64,000 nt of DNA, from contig NZ_RBXT01000001.1 of assembly GCF_003635045.1 (NCBI RefSeq), positions 1,984,001-2,048,000 on the forward strand. The letters run 5' to 3'. The stretch comes from Terracoccus luteus (GTDB taxonomy: Bacteria; Actinomycetota; Actinomycetes; Actinomycetales; Dermatophilaceae). Position numbers and translations under genes: made by a program. Under the pieces are notes generated by a model. That model was not told where the DNA came from. It ran no database searches and saw only the letters and a program-made list of their open reading frames with translations. The stretch's first letter is position 1. Every line of letters begins with the position of its first letter. Positions 1-9,615 of the stretch are shown one piece after another.

Positions 1-857
1 TCGCCGTCATCCCCGACACCCAGCAGGAGACGAAGACACCCGGCGACCCGCGCTTCCTCGACCGGTCCCGCTGGCTCGTCGCCAACCGCGACCGGCTGGG
101 CCTCGCCTTCGTCACCCACACCGGCGACGTCACCGACTGGGACACCCCGGACCACTACATGTACGCCACCGCGAGCGCCGCCCTCGCGCCGCTCGACGGG
201 GTCGTGCCCTACTCGCTCAGCATCGGCAACCACGACACCGCCGCGGTCGGCCCCGGTGGCAGCGCGGCGGACCCGACGATGACGAAGGTGCTCGTGCGCG
301 ACACCCGCACCTTCAACGCCTACCTCGGCCGGGGCACGGCCGCCCTCGGCGGGCGGTTCGAGGCGGGCAAGGTCGACAACACGTACAGCACCTTCAGCGC
401 CGGTGGCCTGCGCTGGCTCGTGCTCAACCTCGAGCTGTGGCCGCGGGCCGCGGCGGTGGCGTGGGCCAAGGGCGTCGTCGCCGCCCACCCGCGCCACAAC
501 GTCATCGTCAACACACACAGCTACCTCGACGCCACCGGCGCCCTCGTCCAGTCGCCGGGCTACGGCGCGACCAGCCCGCAGTACCTCTACGACCAGCTCG
601 TCTCGACCAGCCCCAACGTCAAGATCGTGGTCAGCGGGCACACCGGCACGTCGTTCGCCCGCGTCGACCGTACGCCGTCGGGCAACGTCGTCAACAGCTT
701 CCTGCTCGCGATGCACGACGGCCGCACCAACCCCGTCCGCCTCCTCGAGGTCAACACGACGACGGACGAGGTCGCCTCCTACGTCTACGGTCCGTACACC
801 TCGACGGTCTTCGACGCCTTCGCCACGCCCCCGCGGCCGGCCGGATGGGTGCGCTGA
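1..857 (+). CDS. Metallophosphoesterase, 3' part (5' end outside window)
   Basis: The reading frame is open from base 3 to the TGA at 855-857, so the start lies upstream of the window. Visible calcineurin-type motifs in order are PDTQ near the first base, THTGDVTDWD, GNHDT, VNTHSY and VSGHTG. These supply the Asp/His/Asn ligands of a dinuclear metal site, and the protein should hydrolyse phosphomonoesters or diesters. The style matches secreted actinobacterial phosphoesterases, but any signal peptide would be in the missing part. The last ~73 bases overlap the 3' end of the convergent putative anti-sigma gene. Substrate cannot be told from the sequence. Confidence 0.85.
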   Translation, partial: AVIPDTQQETKTPGDPRFLDRSRWLVANRDRLGLAFVTHTGDVTDWDTPDHYMYATASAALAPLDGVVPYSLSIGNHDTAAVGPGGSAADPTMTKVLVRDTRTFNAYLGRGTAALGGRFEAGKVDNTYSTFSAGGLRWLVLNLELWPRAAAVAWAKGVVAAHPRHNVIVNTHSYLDATGALVQSPGYGATSPQYLYDQLVSTSPNVKIVVSGHTGTSFARVDRTPSGNVVNSFLLAMHDGRTNPVRLLEVNTTTDEVASYVYGPYTSTVFDAFATPPRPAGWVR

Positions 858-1987
858 GGGTCCCGCTCCCTCGCCCTCGTACCGGATGCCGTGGGGCCGG
901 GCTCGGCCGTGACGGCGTGGCCCCACTCGGCGCCCTTCCCCCGGGTGGCGGCGTGGTCACGGCCGTGCGCGGTGTCGGGCGTCGTGGCCGAACGGCCCTT
1001 CGACGTGCCGCCGGCGGCCTCGGTCCGTCCCTTGCCCTTGCCCGGCTTGCCCTTGCCTGCCTTGCCGCGGTCGCTGCCCGTCGTGGGCCCGGCACCACGG
1101 GCGAGAGTCTCCGGCAGCGCGGTGGCGGGCTCGGGGCGCTTCTTCACCTGACCCGGTGCGTCGGCCCTGCCCTTGCCGTCGCCTTTGCCCTTCCCGTCCC
1201 TCTTCCCGCTGCGGTCGTTCGCCGACGCCGCGACGGGCGGGGCGTCCGTACTGCGCTGTGTCTCGGCCTGCTTGACCCTCTCGACCGTCGCGGCCTCGGC
1301 CGCCACCCGGCCGGGCGGCGTCTGACCGGACCGGCCCGCGACCCGCGCCTGGGTGCGGCCCGGGGTGGCCCGGCGCTCCCCGACCGAGTCCGCGGCCGGG
1401 ACGTCGCCGTCCTCGACGTAGGCACCGACCCGCTCGCGGGCTGACGGCGCGGTGGCCGTCGCGAACACCCGCACCGGGTTCGACGTCGCCCTCGCGTCGG
1501 TCCCCACGTACTGCGCGACGGAGGTCACCTCGACCCCGTCCGCTTCGCCACCGGACGTCTGCGAGCGGTCGAACGCCGCTGAGACAGTCTTCTGAACGGC
1601 GCTGTCGAGGCGTGGGGACAGGCCCGAGCCGCGCGAGAGGTCACGTTCACCGGCATCCCGCGTCGTGCCCGGTCGCTCTGGCGCGGTGACGACGGCGCGA
1701 CTGCGGTCGGCGGCGACGCTGCTGCCGTCGGGGCCGGGCAGGTCACCCGCGGCGGCGGCCCCGACGCCCGAGGCGGCGAGGACGGCGACGGTGACGGCCG
1801 TGACGGTCCGTCGCCCGTGACGGCGGCGACGTCGCACCGGGACGGGGTGGTCGGCGTGGTCGGCGAGCGCCGACAGCAGCCCGACGACGGGGTCACCCGC
1901 GGCGCCCGGGCAGGGGCTGCGGGAGCCGAGCAGGTCGAGCAGCTCGTCGTCGGCGACGACCGGGCCGCGGGGGACGCTCCTGGTCAC
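785..1987 (-). CDS. Putative anti-sigma factor (RsdA-like position), single-pass membrane protein
   Basis: A 400-residue protein starts at GTG 1987 and overlaps the sigma-factor stop as GTGA, which implies translational coupling. Residues 1-50 form a short cytoplasmic segment with an Asp/Glu/Leu-rich stretch, followed by an Arg-rich stop, one hydrophobic helix (AVTVAVLAASGVGAAAAG) and a long, low-complexity Lys/Gly/Pro-rich outer region. Position and topology match RsdA, the membrane anti-sigma factor encoded after sigD in mycobacteria. There is little sequence evidence beyond that, because the outer region is disordered and poorly conserved. The role of holding the upstream sigma factor is inferred from context. 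Its 3' end overlaps the convergent phosphoesterase gene by 73 bases. Confidence 0.6.
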   Translation of the reverse strand: MTRSVPRGPVVADDELLDLLGSRSPCPGAAGDPVVGLLSALADHADHPVPVRRRRRHGRRTVTAVTVAVLAASGVGAAAAGDLPGPDGSSVAADRSRAVVTAPERPGTTRDAGERDLSRGSGLSPRLDSAVQKTVSAAFDRSQTSGGEADGVEVTSVAQYVGTDARATSNPVRVFATATAPSARERVGAYVEDGDVPAADSVGERRATPGRTQARVAGRSGQTPPGRVAAEAATVERVKQAETQRSTDAPPVAASANDRSGKRDGKGKGDGKGRADAPGQVKKRPEPATALPETLARGAGPTTGSDRGKAGKGKPGKGKGRTEAAGGTSKGRSATTPDTAHGRDHAATRGKGAEWGHAVTAEPGPTASGTRARERDPQRTHPAGRGGVAKASKTVEVYGP

Positions 1988-2619
1988 GGCTGCTCCCCCG
2001 TCCCGGCCCGCTCGGAGAGCATCGTGCGGAGGCGGGCGAGAGCCCGGTGCTGCGCGACGCGCACGGCGCCGGGCGTCATGCCGAGCGAGGCCGCGGTCTC
2101 CTCCGTCGACATCCCGAGGGCCACGCGCAGGGTGAGGATCTCGCGCTGCTGCTCGGGCAGGCGGCCCATGAGGGCGAGCGCGAGGCCGGCCTCGTCGCTG
2201 ACGATGGCGGCGGCCTCGGGCGTCGGCGCGTCGTCGACGGCGTCGGGCACGTCGGCGACCGGCGTCGGGCCGCGCATCGCCGTGCGTTGCACGTCGGCCA
2301 CCTTGCGGGCGGCGACGGTGTAGACGAAGGCCTCGAAGGGCGCGCCGCGGTGCTCGTAGGTGGGCAGTGCCGTGAGAACGGCCATGCACACCTCCTGGGC
2401 GACGTCCTGCGCGGTGTCCTCGGCTCCGAAGCGGCCGAGGCGGACGCGGGCGTAGCGCACGACGAGGTCCCGGACCCGCCCGAGGAGGGCGTCGCGGGCA
2501 GCCCCGTCGTGCGCCGCCGACCGGGCGAGGTCGGACAACGTCGTGGGTGCGTCCACCTCCACCATCGCCGCCGTGGCGCCTCGCGTTACGGCGAAGCGGG
2601 CGGACCAGCCTCGTGACAT
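1984..2619 (-). CDS. shbA: ECF-type RNA polymerase sigma factor (SigD/ShbA-like)
   Basis: The 211-residue frame has sigma region 2 (DTAQDVAQEVCMAVLTALP, then AFVYTVAARKVADV) and region 4 (LPEQQREILTLRVALGMS, then ETAASLGMTPGAVRVAQHRA), with an acidic linker between them. It would direct RNA polymerase to its own promoters. Neighbours are a putative membrane anti-sigma factor coupled downstream, a divergent WhiB gene and groES-groEL. This is the arrangement of M. tuberculosis sigD; the Streptomyces member in this neighbourhood is ShbA, which drives hrdB. The start is uncertain: ATG 2619 has a weak purine stretch upstream, and ATG 2565 would give a 193-residue protein that begins closer to the conserved region. 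Confidence 0.85.
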   Translation of the reverse strand: MSRGWSARFAVTRGATAAMVEVDAPTTLSDLARSAAHDGAARDALLGRVRDLVVRYARVRLGRFGAEDTAQDVAQEVCMAVLTALPTYEHRGAPFEAFVYTVAARKVADVQRTAMRGPTPVADVPDAVDDAPTPEAAAIVSDEAGLALALMGRLPEQQREILTLRVALGMSTEETAASLGMTPGAVRVAQHRALARLRTMLSERAGTGEQP

Positions 2620-2692
2620 GCCTGCTCGGACCCCTCGATCAGTCGTTCCCCACGCGTTGTGCGGGTGCGTACCCCACGGCGGGTGCTCCTAT

Positions 2693-2719
2693 CCGGGTCC
2701 CAGGACCGCTGGGACCCGG
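2693..2719. other. Perfect 11-bp hairpin in the sigma/whiB divergent region
   Basis: Arms CCGGGTCCCAG (2693-2703) and CTGGGACCCGG (2709-2719) enclose the five-base loop GACCG. The hairpin lies in the 317-base gap between the sigma factor and whiB. It has no T-run on either side, so it does not look like a classical terminator. It could be in the sigma-factor 5' leader or serve as a binding site. Apart from this hairpin and the whiB promoter, nothing else recognisable was seen in the gap. Confidence 0.6.
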
Positions 2720-2874
2720 TGAGCGCCCGACAGCGTATGCGCGCCGGAGGGTGAGAGACCAATCCCGAGGGGTGGGACGCGCCCGTTCGCGCGGACGCGA
2801 GCCATGCGATCCGCAGGGAGATTCCTTAACAAACCTTGAAGATCAGGTCCTTTCGAGCCCGACCCGCGCGCGGC

Positions 2875-2880
2875 TAGCGT
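2875..2880 (+). promoter_or_regulatory. Candidate -10 element for whiB
   Basis: TAGCGT fits the actinobacterial TANNNT -10 pattern and would start transcription about 50 bases before the whiB ATG at 2937, leaving room for the GGGGAG ribosome-binding site at 2923-2928. No convincing -35 hexamer was seen. Confidence 0.4.
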
Positions 2881-2936
2881 CATGACCACGATCTCGCGAG
2901 TCGAGAACCGACGCAGAATCTTGGGGAGACACGACG

Positions 2937-3236
2937 ATGGCCGAGATCACTCGCCTGCCGGGACCGGTGGCGGACCTCTGGGACTGGCAGCTGCAGGGCG
3001 CCTGCCGCGGGACGAGCCCCGAGGTGTTCTTCCACCCCGAGGGCGAGCGCGGCCCCCGCCGTCGCAACCGCGACGCCGAGGCCAAGGCCGTCTGCGCCGC
3101 GTGCCCCGTCATGCGCCAGTGCCGCTCGCACGCCCTCGAGGTGCGCGAGCCGTACGGCGTCTGGGGAGGGCTCACGGAGGCCGAGCGCGAGCGCCTCTAC
3201 GAGGGTGAGCTGCCGCCGGCGGCCGCCGCCTCCTGA
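2937..3236 (+). CDS. WhiB-family iron-sulfur transcriptional regulator
   Basis: The 99-residue protein has the four cysteines of a WhiB [4Fe-4S] cluster (C23, C53, C56, C62 in the pattern C-x29-C-x2-C-x5-C) and the GVWGG turn at 74-78 that precedes the basic tail. Wbl proteins bind the principal sigma factor and reprogramme transcription in response to redox signals. Start ATG 2937 is preceded by GGGGAG at a good distance. The position next to a SigD-like sigma factor and groEL1 is that of WhiB3 in mycobacteria, although the C-terminal tail here is short and acidic/alanine-rich rather than strongly basic. The exact subfamily is not certain. Confidence 0.93.
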   Translation: MAEITRLPGPVADLWDWQLQGACRGTSPEVFFHPEGERGPRRRNRDAEAKAVCAACPVMRQCRSHALEVREPYGVWGGLTEAERERLYEGELPPAAAAS

Positions 3237-3297
3237 GGCGACACACGACCTCCCGGCCGCCCCACGACGGGGTGGCGGCGGCCGGGGCGAACGAGCA

Positions 3298-3328
3298 AAG
3301 GGCCGCTCCCCACCGGGGAGCGGCCCTT
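3298..3328. terminator. Bidirectional terminator between whiB and groEL
   Basis: A perfect 14-bp stem (AAGGGCCGCTCCCC and its complement) closes a three-base ACC loop. The stem begins with AA and ends with TT, so it can act from both sides. It sits between two convergent genes. Confidence 0.85.
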
Positions 3329-3340
3329 CGTCGTGTCACG

Positions 3341-3373
3341 CAGGGTCATACAAGGTCACACAGGGTCATGCAG
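3341..3373. repeat. Three tandem 10-bp repeats
   Basis: CAGGGTCATA, CAAGGTCACA and CAGGGTCATG follow each other directly, then CAGG. They lie just after the bidirectional hairpin and before the groEL stop codon. The function is unknown. Confidence 0.7.
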
Positions 3374-3387
3374 GTTTCCGAGACCGG

Positions 3388-5085
<1,698 letters not shown>

Positions 5086-5138
5086 TCACCGGGGTGCGGT
5101 CGCGGATCGCCGGTCGGCGAGACGCGCGGGGGCGTCGG

Positions 5139-5435
5139 TCAGCCGACGACCGCGAGCACGTCGCGGGCCGAGAGGATGAGGTACTCCTCGCCGGCGTACT
5201 TGATCTCGGTGCCGCCGTACTTGCTGTAGATGACCTTGTCGCCGACCTTGACGTCGAGCGGCACGCGCTCGGTGCCGGTGTCGTTGAAGCGACCGGGGCC
5301 GACGGCCAGGACCTCGCCCTCCTGGGGCTTCTCCTTGGCGGTGTCGGGGATGACGAGGCCGGACGCGGTGGTCTGCTCGGCCTCGAGGGACTTGACGACG
5401 ATGCGGTCTTCGAGCGGCTTGATGGAAACCGACAC
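5139..5435 (-). CDS. groES: Co-chaperonin GroES
   Basis: The 98-residue protein starts at GTG 5435 (reading [14 protein letters not shown]), preceded on the minus strand by GGGAAGG as ribosome-binding site. The mobile-loop region ([19 protein letters not shown]), the GRFNDTG stretch and the [17 protein letters not shown] core are all typical. It forms the heptameric lid of the GroEL cage. It is the first gene of the groES-groEL operon, under a promoter with two CIRCE-like operators (5579-5654). A longer in-frame extension upstream exists, but it lacks GroES similarity and would cross the operator. Confidence 0.98.
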   Translation of the reverse strand: MSVSIKPLEDRIVVKSLEAEQTTASGLVIPDTAKEKPQEGEVLAVGPGRFNDTGTERVPLDVKVGDKVIYSKYGGTEIKYAGEEYLILSARDVLAVVG

Positions 5436-5578
5436 GGTGGTGACCTTCCCTTCGGGACTGTCGGTGTGGCGGTCGGCGGGTCTCCCCGACGACGGGCGCC
5501 ACGACGGACGATGACTCTGACTGGTGGCTCTCGGGCAACCGGCCGCCGTCGCGGGGGTCGACAGGCTCCGTCGAGCTT

Positions 5579-5605
5579 CTGGCACTTTCGAGGTGAGAGT
5601 GCCAA
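5579..5605 (-). promoter_or_regulatory. Second, imperfect CIRCE operator at the groES transcription start
   Basis: On the minus strand TTGGCACTC, nine bases, then AAGTGCCAG match the CIRCE layout TTAGCACTC-N9-GAGTGCTAA with a few changes. It overlaps the expected transcription start of the groES promoter. Confidence 0.75.
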
Positions 5606-5613
5606 CAGGAAGA

Positions 5614-5642
5614 AATCTAGGTAGCGGTTAGCACTCGGTCAA
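5614..5642 (-). promoter_or_regulatory. groES-groEL promoter
   Basis: On the minus strand TTGACC (5642-5637), a 17-base spacer and TAGATT (5619-5614) form a near-consensus housekeeping promoter. The -35 hexamer lies inside the upstream CIRCE element, so HrcA binding would block it. Confidence 0.85.
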
Positions 5643-5654
5643 GTCGAGTGCCAG
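5628..5654. promoter_or_regulatory. CIRCE operator (HrcA binding site)
   Basis: TTAGCACTC (5628-5636), a nine-base spacer and GAGTGCCAG (5646-5654) form a canonical CIRCE inverted repeat with two mismatches in the second arm. CIRCE is the heat-shock operator bound by HrcA. Confidence 0.93.
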
Positions 5655-5731
5655 CCCGGGCGCGCCGCAGCCACCCCGACCGCACCCACCACGCCCACCA
5701 CGCCCAGGACCCCGGGTGGCAGGATGCCGGG

Positions 5732-6973
5732 ATGGACGCCGCGATGGTCGACCGCCTCGCCGGTGGCGAGGGATGGGGCCTGCTGCAGTCGCTGCCCCCG
5801 TACGAGCCGTCGCAGTCGCTCGCGCTGCAGGACCGCCTCAGGGCGGCCGGCTTCGACGCCGACCTCGTCGCCGCGGCTCTGAGCCAGTCGCGGCTGCGGG
5901 CCAGGGCGGCCGAGAAGTTCGGGGAGTTCGCCGACGGGATGCTCTTCACCCCCGACGGCCTCGAGCAGGCGACCCGGCTGGCCGTGGCCGCCCGGCACGC
6001 CCAGCGCTTCCGTGCCGCGGGCGTCGAGCTCGTGCACGACCTCGGCTGCGGCCTCGGCGCCGACGCCATGGCCGTGGCGGGGCTCGACCTCGCCGTGGGC
6101 GCCGTCGACGCCGACCCGGTGACCGCCCGGGTGGCCGCGGTCAACCTGCGCCACTGGGCGTCGGCCCGGGTCGAGTGCGCCCTCGTCGAGGACGTCGTGC
6201 TTCCCGTGGGCCCCGAGGCCGGCCGGCAGGGCGTGTGGCTCGACCCCGCCCGGCGCACGCCCGGCGTGGCCGACGTCAACGGCCGCACCCGACGGGTGTT
6301 CTCCCTCGACGCCATCTCGCCGTCGTGGCAGGAGGTGCTCGCGCTCGCCGGGCAGGTGCCCGCCACCGGCGCCAAGCTCTCGCCCGGCCTGCCGCACGGC
6401 GCCGTGCCGCCCGGCTGCGAGGCGCAGTGGACCTCGTGGCGCGGCGAGGTGCTCGAGGCGACCGTGTGGTGGGGCCCGCTCGTGCACTCCCCCGGTCGCA
6501 CCGCGGCCGTCTGCTCCGACAGCGTCACCGACACGATCACCGAGTCGGAGGCGGCGCCCGGCCGCGACGTCGCGACGGCGGCCTCCGTGGGCCGGCTCGG
6601 CGAGTGGCTCTACGAGCCCGACCGGGCCGTCATCCGGGCGGGCCTCACCGGCGCGCTCGTCGCGGCCGTCGACGGCGAGGAGCTCGACCCCGGCGTGGGC
6701 TACGTCGCCGGCCACACGGCATCCGACGTGCGGTGGGCCAGGCGCTACCGGGTGCTCGAGGCGATGCCCCTGTCGACGAAGGCGCTGGCGCGCTGGCTGC
6801 GCGACCGCGGGTACGACCGCGTCACGGTCAAGAAGCGGGGTGTCACCCTCGACGCCGACGTGCTGCGGCGCCAGCTGAAGATGACCGGCCGTGGCCGCGG
6901 CGGGTCGGAGGCCACCCTCGTGCTCACCCGCGTGCGCGGCGCCCAGGTCGCGCTCGTCGTCACCCCCGCCTAG
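5732..6973 (+). CDS. SAM-dependent methyltransferase with THUMP-like domain
   Basis: The 413-residue protein has a class I methyltransferase core: motif I HDLGCGLGADAMAV is followed by the acidic strand end GAVDADP, and WLDPARR lies in the position of the catalytic-loop motif. The C-terminal ~100 residues (from AMPLSTKALARWLRDRGY) correspond to the THUMP-like domain found at the end of these actinobacterial proteins, with KKRGV suggesting RNA contact. It probably modifies an RNA base, but the target is unknown. Start ATG 5732 is preceded by CAGGAT and six bases, a leaderless arrangement with no ribosome-binding site. It is transcribed away from groES. Confidence 0.85.
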   Translation: MDAAMVDRLAGGEGWGLLQSLPPYEPSQSLALQDRLRAAGFDADLVAAALSQSRLRARAAEKFGEFADGMLFTPDGLEQATRLAVAARHAQRFRAAGVELVHDLGCGLGADAMAVAGLDLAVGAVDADPVTARVAAVNLRHWASARVECALVEDVVLPVGPEAGRQGVWLDPARRTPGVADVNGRTRRVFSLDAISPSWQEVLALAGQVPATGAKLSPGLPHGAVPPGCEAQWTSWRGEVLEATVWWGPLVHSPGRTAAVCSDSVTDTITESEAAPGRDVATAASVGRLGEWLYEPDRAVIRAGLTGALVAAVDGEELDPGVGYVAGHTASDVRWARRYRVLEAMPLSTKALARWLRDRGYDRVTVKKRGVTLDADVLRRQLKMTGRGRGGSEATLVLTRVRGAQVALVVTPA

Positions 6974-7000
6974 AGGCCGTCGGATGCCGGGCGGCCGGCG

Positions 7001-7519
7001 TCACGCCGACGCGAGCGCCGCGCGGTAGAGCGGGTGCAGGGCACCCCAGGTCGCGTCCCAGTCGGGCAGGGCGTCGCCGTCGGCCGCATCGTCGTGGGAG
7101 AGGTCGGCCTCGAGGCGACGCACGTAGGTGTCCCACCCGGCGGCGTACCCGGCGGCCGGACCCTCGGGCAGCCCCTCGTGGCACAGCCGCAGGCGCGCTC
7201 CCCCGGGGTCGGCCGCCACCTCGACCGTCACCGTGGTGTCGTGGCCGCCGACGGGCCAGCGCCAGACGAACGACTCCGGCGGGGTGCAGTCGGTGAGCGT
7301 GCACGCCGGCGTGTCGTCGTCGTCGAAGTGGATCGTGAACTCGCCCCCCGGGCGCAGGTCGCCGGTGACGCGGGCGAACCACCGCGCCAGCCGGTCGGGC
7401 TCGGTGCACGCCGACCACAGGTCGGGAGCGGTCGTGGGGTAGAGCCGGTCGATCTCGACGGTGACGGAGCCGCCCGTGCGGTGCACCGCTGCGAGCATCT
7501 CGTCGAGGGGTGTGGCCAT
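7001..7519 (-). CDS. SRPBCC (AHSA1-type) domain protein
   Basis: The 172-residue protein has the START-like fold signature of the AHSA1 family: EIDRLYPTTAPDLWSACTEPDRLARWF near the N-terminus, GGEFTIHF in the central strand, and the C-terminal helix around GWDTYVRRLE. These proteins bind hydrophobic ligands, and many are uncharacterised. Start ATG 7519 has a clear GGGAGGA ribosome-binding site. No partner gene makes a function obvious. It is separated from the kinase/nucleoside hydrolase pair by about 90 bases. Confidence 0.85.
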   Translation of the reverse strand: MATPLDEMLAAVHRTGGSVTVEIDRLYPTTAPDLWSACTEPDRLARWFARVTGDLRPGGEFTIHFDDDDTPACTLTDCTPPESFVWRWPVGGHDTTVTVEVAADPGGARLRLCHEGLPEGPAAGYAAGWDTYVRRLEADLSHDDAADGDALPDWDATWGALHPLYRAALASA

Positions 7520-7609
7520 GGGTCCTCCCGGGGTCGGCGCCGACCTGCCCCTGACCGAGGGGCCGACGGGGTACCGCCAGCGTACCCAGTCGGTTACGTA
7601 CCCGTCCAG

Positions 7610-8485
7610 TTACATCCACAGCGGCAGCATCGTCGGCCCGCCGACACCGAGGATGCCGGTCTCGGACCGACGCTGCCGGGTGGCGGCCGCGGTCGCCGCC
7701 TCGAGCGCCCCCTGCCGGTCGAGGCCGTCGGCGAGGGCCGCCGCGAGGGTTCCGGCGAAGGTCTCGCCGACCGGGGGCCGGTCGGCGTCGGGCCGGTCGC
7801 CCTCGGGCTCGTCGACCGGCTCGCGGTCGACGCCCTCGGTGCCCCAGCGACAGCCGTGCGGCCCGAAGGTGACGAGCAGCGACTCGGGCAGCAGGGACGA
7901 GTCGGCGAGCAGGCGCATCCCGGTCTCGTCGACGACGACGGGGTCGGCCGCGGCGACGACGTCCGGCGGCAGCGGGAGGAAGGGGGCCAGGTGGACGACG
8001 AGGCGGGCACCGGCCCGCTGCGCCGCCCGAGCGGTGTCCATCACCGTCGTCCGGCCCACCCCGGGGGACACGAGCACGACGTCATCGGCACCGAGCTGCA
8101 GCGCGCGCGGAGTCAGCGACTCGTGGGGCACGGCGAGGTTGGCCCCCGGCACGGCCACCGTCGTCGACGCCGCGTGCTCGTCGAGGGTGACGTGCACGGT
8201 TCCGGTGGGGCTCCCGGTGTCGCGGTGCACGGACGTGGTCACCCCCGCCTTCTCGAGCCGTCGCACGCACTGCCGACCGGCGTCGTCGTCGCCCACCGCG
8301 CCGACGACGAGCACGTCCGCCCCGGCCGCGCGGGCCGCCAGCGCCTGGGTCATGGCCGCCCCTGCGGCGACCCGGCCGCCGTGCAGGCCGACGACGTGCT
8401 CGCCGGGGCCGGGGTGCCGCTCGACGTGGGTGACGACGACGACCTCGAGCGCCCCGACCACGACGATGCGCCCGCGGGCGGTCAC
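7610..8485 (-). CDS. PfkB/ribokinase-family protein with altered active site
   Basis: The 291-residue protein starts at GTG 8485, overlapping the nucleoside hydrolase stop as GTGA, so the two genes are coupled. The fold is recognisable from VVVGALEV at the start, PGPGEHVVG, the GADVLVVGAVGDDDAG block and the C-terminal PVGETFAGTLAAALADG. Key positions differ from ribokinase. The DTTGAGDTF signature is reduced to DRPPVGETF, with Glu for the catalytic Asp. The substrate-binding GGKGAN is AAGAAM, and the N-terminal NxD is missing. The partnership with a nucleoside hydrolase suggests nucleoside or ribose metabolism. The altered residues mean either a different substrate or a non-catalytic protein. 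Confidence 0.8.
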   Translation of the reverse strand: MTARGRIVVVGALEVVVVTHVERHPGPGEHVVGLHGGRVAAGAAMTQALAARAAGADVLVVGAVGDDDAGRQCVRRLEKAGVTTSVHRDTGSPTGTVHVTLDEHAASTTVAVPGANLAVPHESLTPRALQLGADDVVLVSPGVGRTTVMDTARAAQRAGARLVVHLAPFLPLPPDVVAAADPVVVDETGMRLLADSSLLPESLLVTFGPHGCRWGTEGVDREPVDEPEGDRPDADRPPVGETFAGTLAAALADGLDRQGALEAATAAATRQRRSETGILGVGGPTMLPLWM

Positions 8486-9537
8486 CGGTCGGCCCCAGCC
8501 GCGCCGGCGAGGGTCTCGCGCCACAGCCGCGCGTAGCGCGGGCCGTCGACGCCCAGGGCGACGTCGACGCGCGTCGGGGCCTCGCCGTGCGGGTCGTGGG
8601 CGAGGTCGCCGCTCCAGTCGCGACGGTCGACGATGGTGCGCCCGCGCGACCACGTGCCCGCGAGCTCGACGCGCAGGGGCAGGGGGCGGGTGCTCACGCC
8701 GGCCGGGTCGATGACCGCGCACACCGCCCCGGCGTCGCCGATCGTGGCCGCCGAGGTGGCGAAGCGCTCGCACTGGAAGGCGACGAGCCGGCCGCCCAGC
8801 TCGGCGGCCCCGCGACCCCCGGCCTCGACGAGGGTCGCGGCCTCCTCGGCGCTCACGACCGGCTCGTAGAAGACGTCGAGGCCGTACATCGTCAGGGGGA
8901 TGCCGAGGTCACCGGCCGCGTCGAGCACGATCGCCGCGGCCTCCGGGTCGTGGAAGACGTTGAACTCCGCCGATGCCGTCGCGTTGCCGACGTCGGCGGC
9001 GCCGCCCATGAAGACGATCCGCTCGATGCCGGACGAGACCTCGGGATGGGTGCGCAGCAGCAGGGCGACGTTCGTCAGCGGCGCCAGGGGGACGAGGGTG
9101 AGCGGCCGCCCGTCCGCGGCGGCCTCGAGGCACAGGTCGCGCAGCAGCGCGACGGCGTGCCGCGGGTCGGGCGCCAGGGTCGGCGCCGCCCACCCGAGGT
9201 CGCCCATGCCGTCGTCGCCGTGCACGTGCCGGGCGTCGACGGGGGTCTCGAGCAGCGGACGGTCGGCCCCGCGCGCGACGGGGACGTCACGGCATCCGGC
9301 CGCCTCGAGCGCGACGAGGGTGTTGCGCACGACGTCGTCGACGGGGGCGTTGCCGCCCACGCACGTGACACCGCGCAGGTCGAGCGCCGGGTGGAGGGCG
9401 GCGAGCAGCAGCGCGCACGCGTCGTCGACCCCGGTGTCGACGTCGAGCACGACCGGGACCGGGTCGGGGACAGGCCCCGACGTGGGGCTCGGGGTGGGGT
9501 GCTCGGGCTGCGGGGCGGGGTCTGTCGTCGACGTCAC
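8482..9537 (-). CDS. Inosine-uridine-type nucleoside hydrolase
   Basis: The 351-residue protein has the metal-binding N-terminal motif DVDTGVDDACALLLA (family consensus DTDPGxDD) after a Pro/Thr-rich 28-residue extension. It also has LVPLAPLTNVAL, MGGAADVGN and EFNVFHDPEAAAIV, which contribute the Ca2+ and ribose ligands. It should cleave the N-glycosidic bond of ribonucleosides. Start GTG 9537 is six bases after TAGCGT on the minus strand, so the transcript is probably leaderless. The downstream PfkB-type gene is coupled by a four-base overlap. Pro-to-Thr in DTDPG is a small departure from consensus. Confidence 0.93.
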   Translation of the reverse strand: MTSTTDPAPQPEHPTPSPTSGPVPDPVPVVLDVDTGVDDACALLLAALHPALDLRGVTCVGGNAPVDDVVRNTLVALEAAGCRDVPVARGADRPLLETPVDARHVHGDDGMGDLGWAAPTLAPDPRHAVALLRDLCLEAAADGRPLTLVPLAPLTNVALLLRTHPEVSSGIERIVFMGGAADVGNATASAEFNVFHDPEAAAIVLDAAGDLGIPLTMYGLDVFYEPVVSAEEAATLVEAGGRGAAELGGRLVAFQCERFATSAATIGDAGAVCAVIDPAGVSTRPLPLRVELAGTWSRGRTIVDRRDWSGDLAHDPHGEAPTRVDVALGVDGPRYARLWRETLAGAAGADR

Positions 9538-9615
9538 GCCCGCACGCTACCCGCGCGGCACGACCAGGGCCCGGGGGCGGGAAGGCCCACGGACACGGCG
9601 GTGTTGACCACGGTG

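Noticed and set aside
2882-3208. Plus-strand open frame starting at ATG 2882 in front of whiB
   Set aside because: It begins one base after the whiB -10 element, so it would not be on the transcript, and overlaps whiB in another frame.
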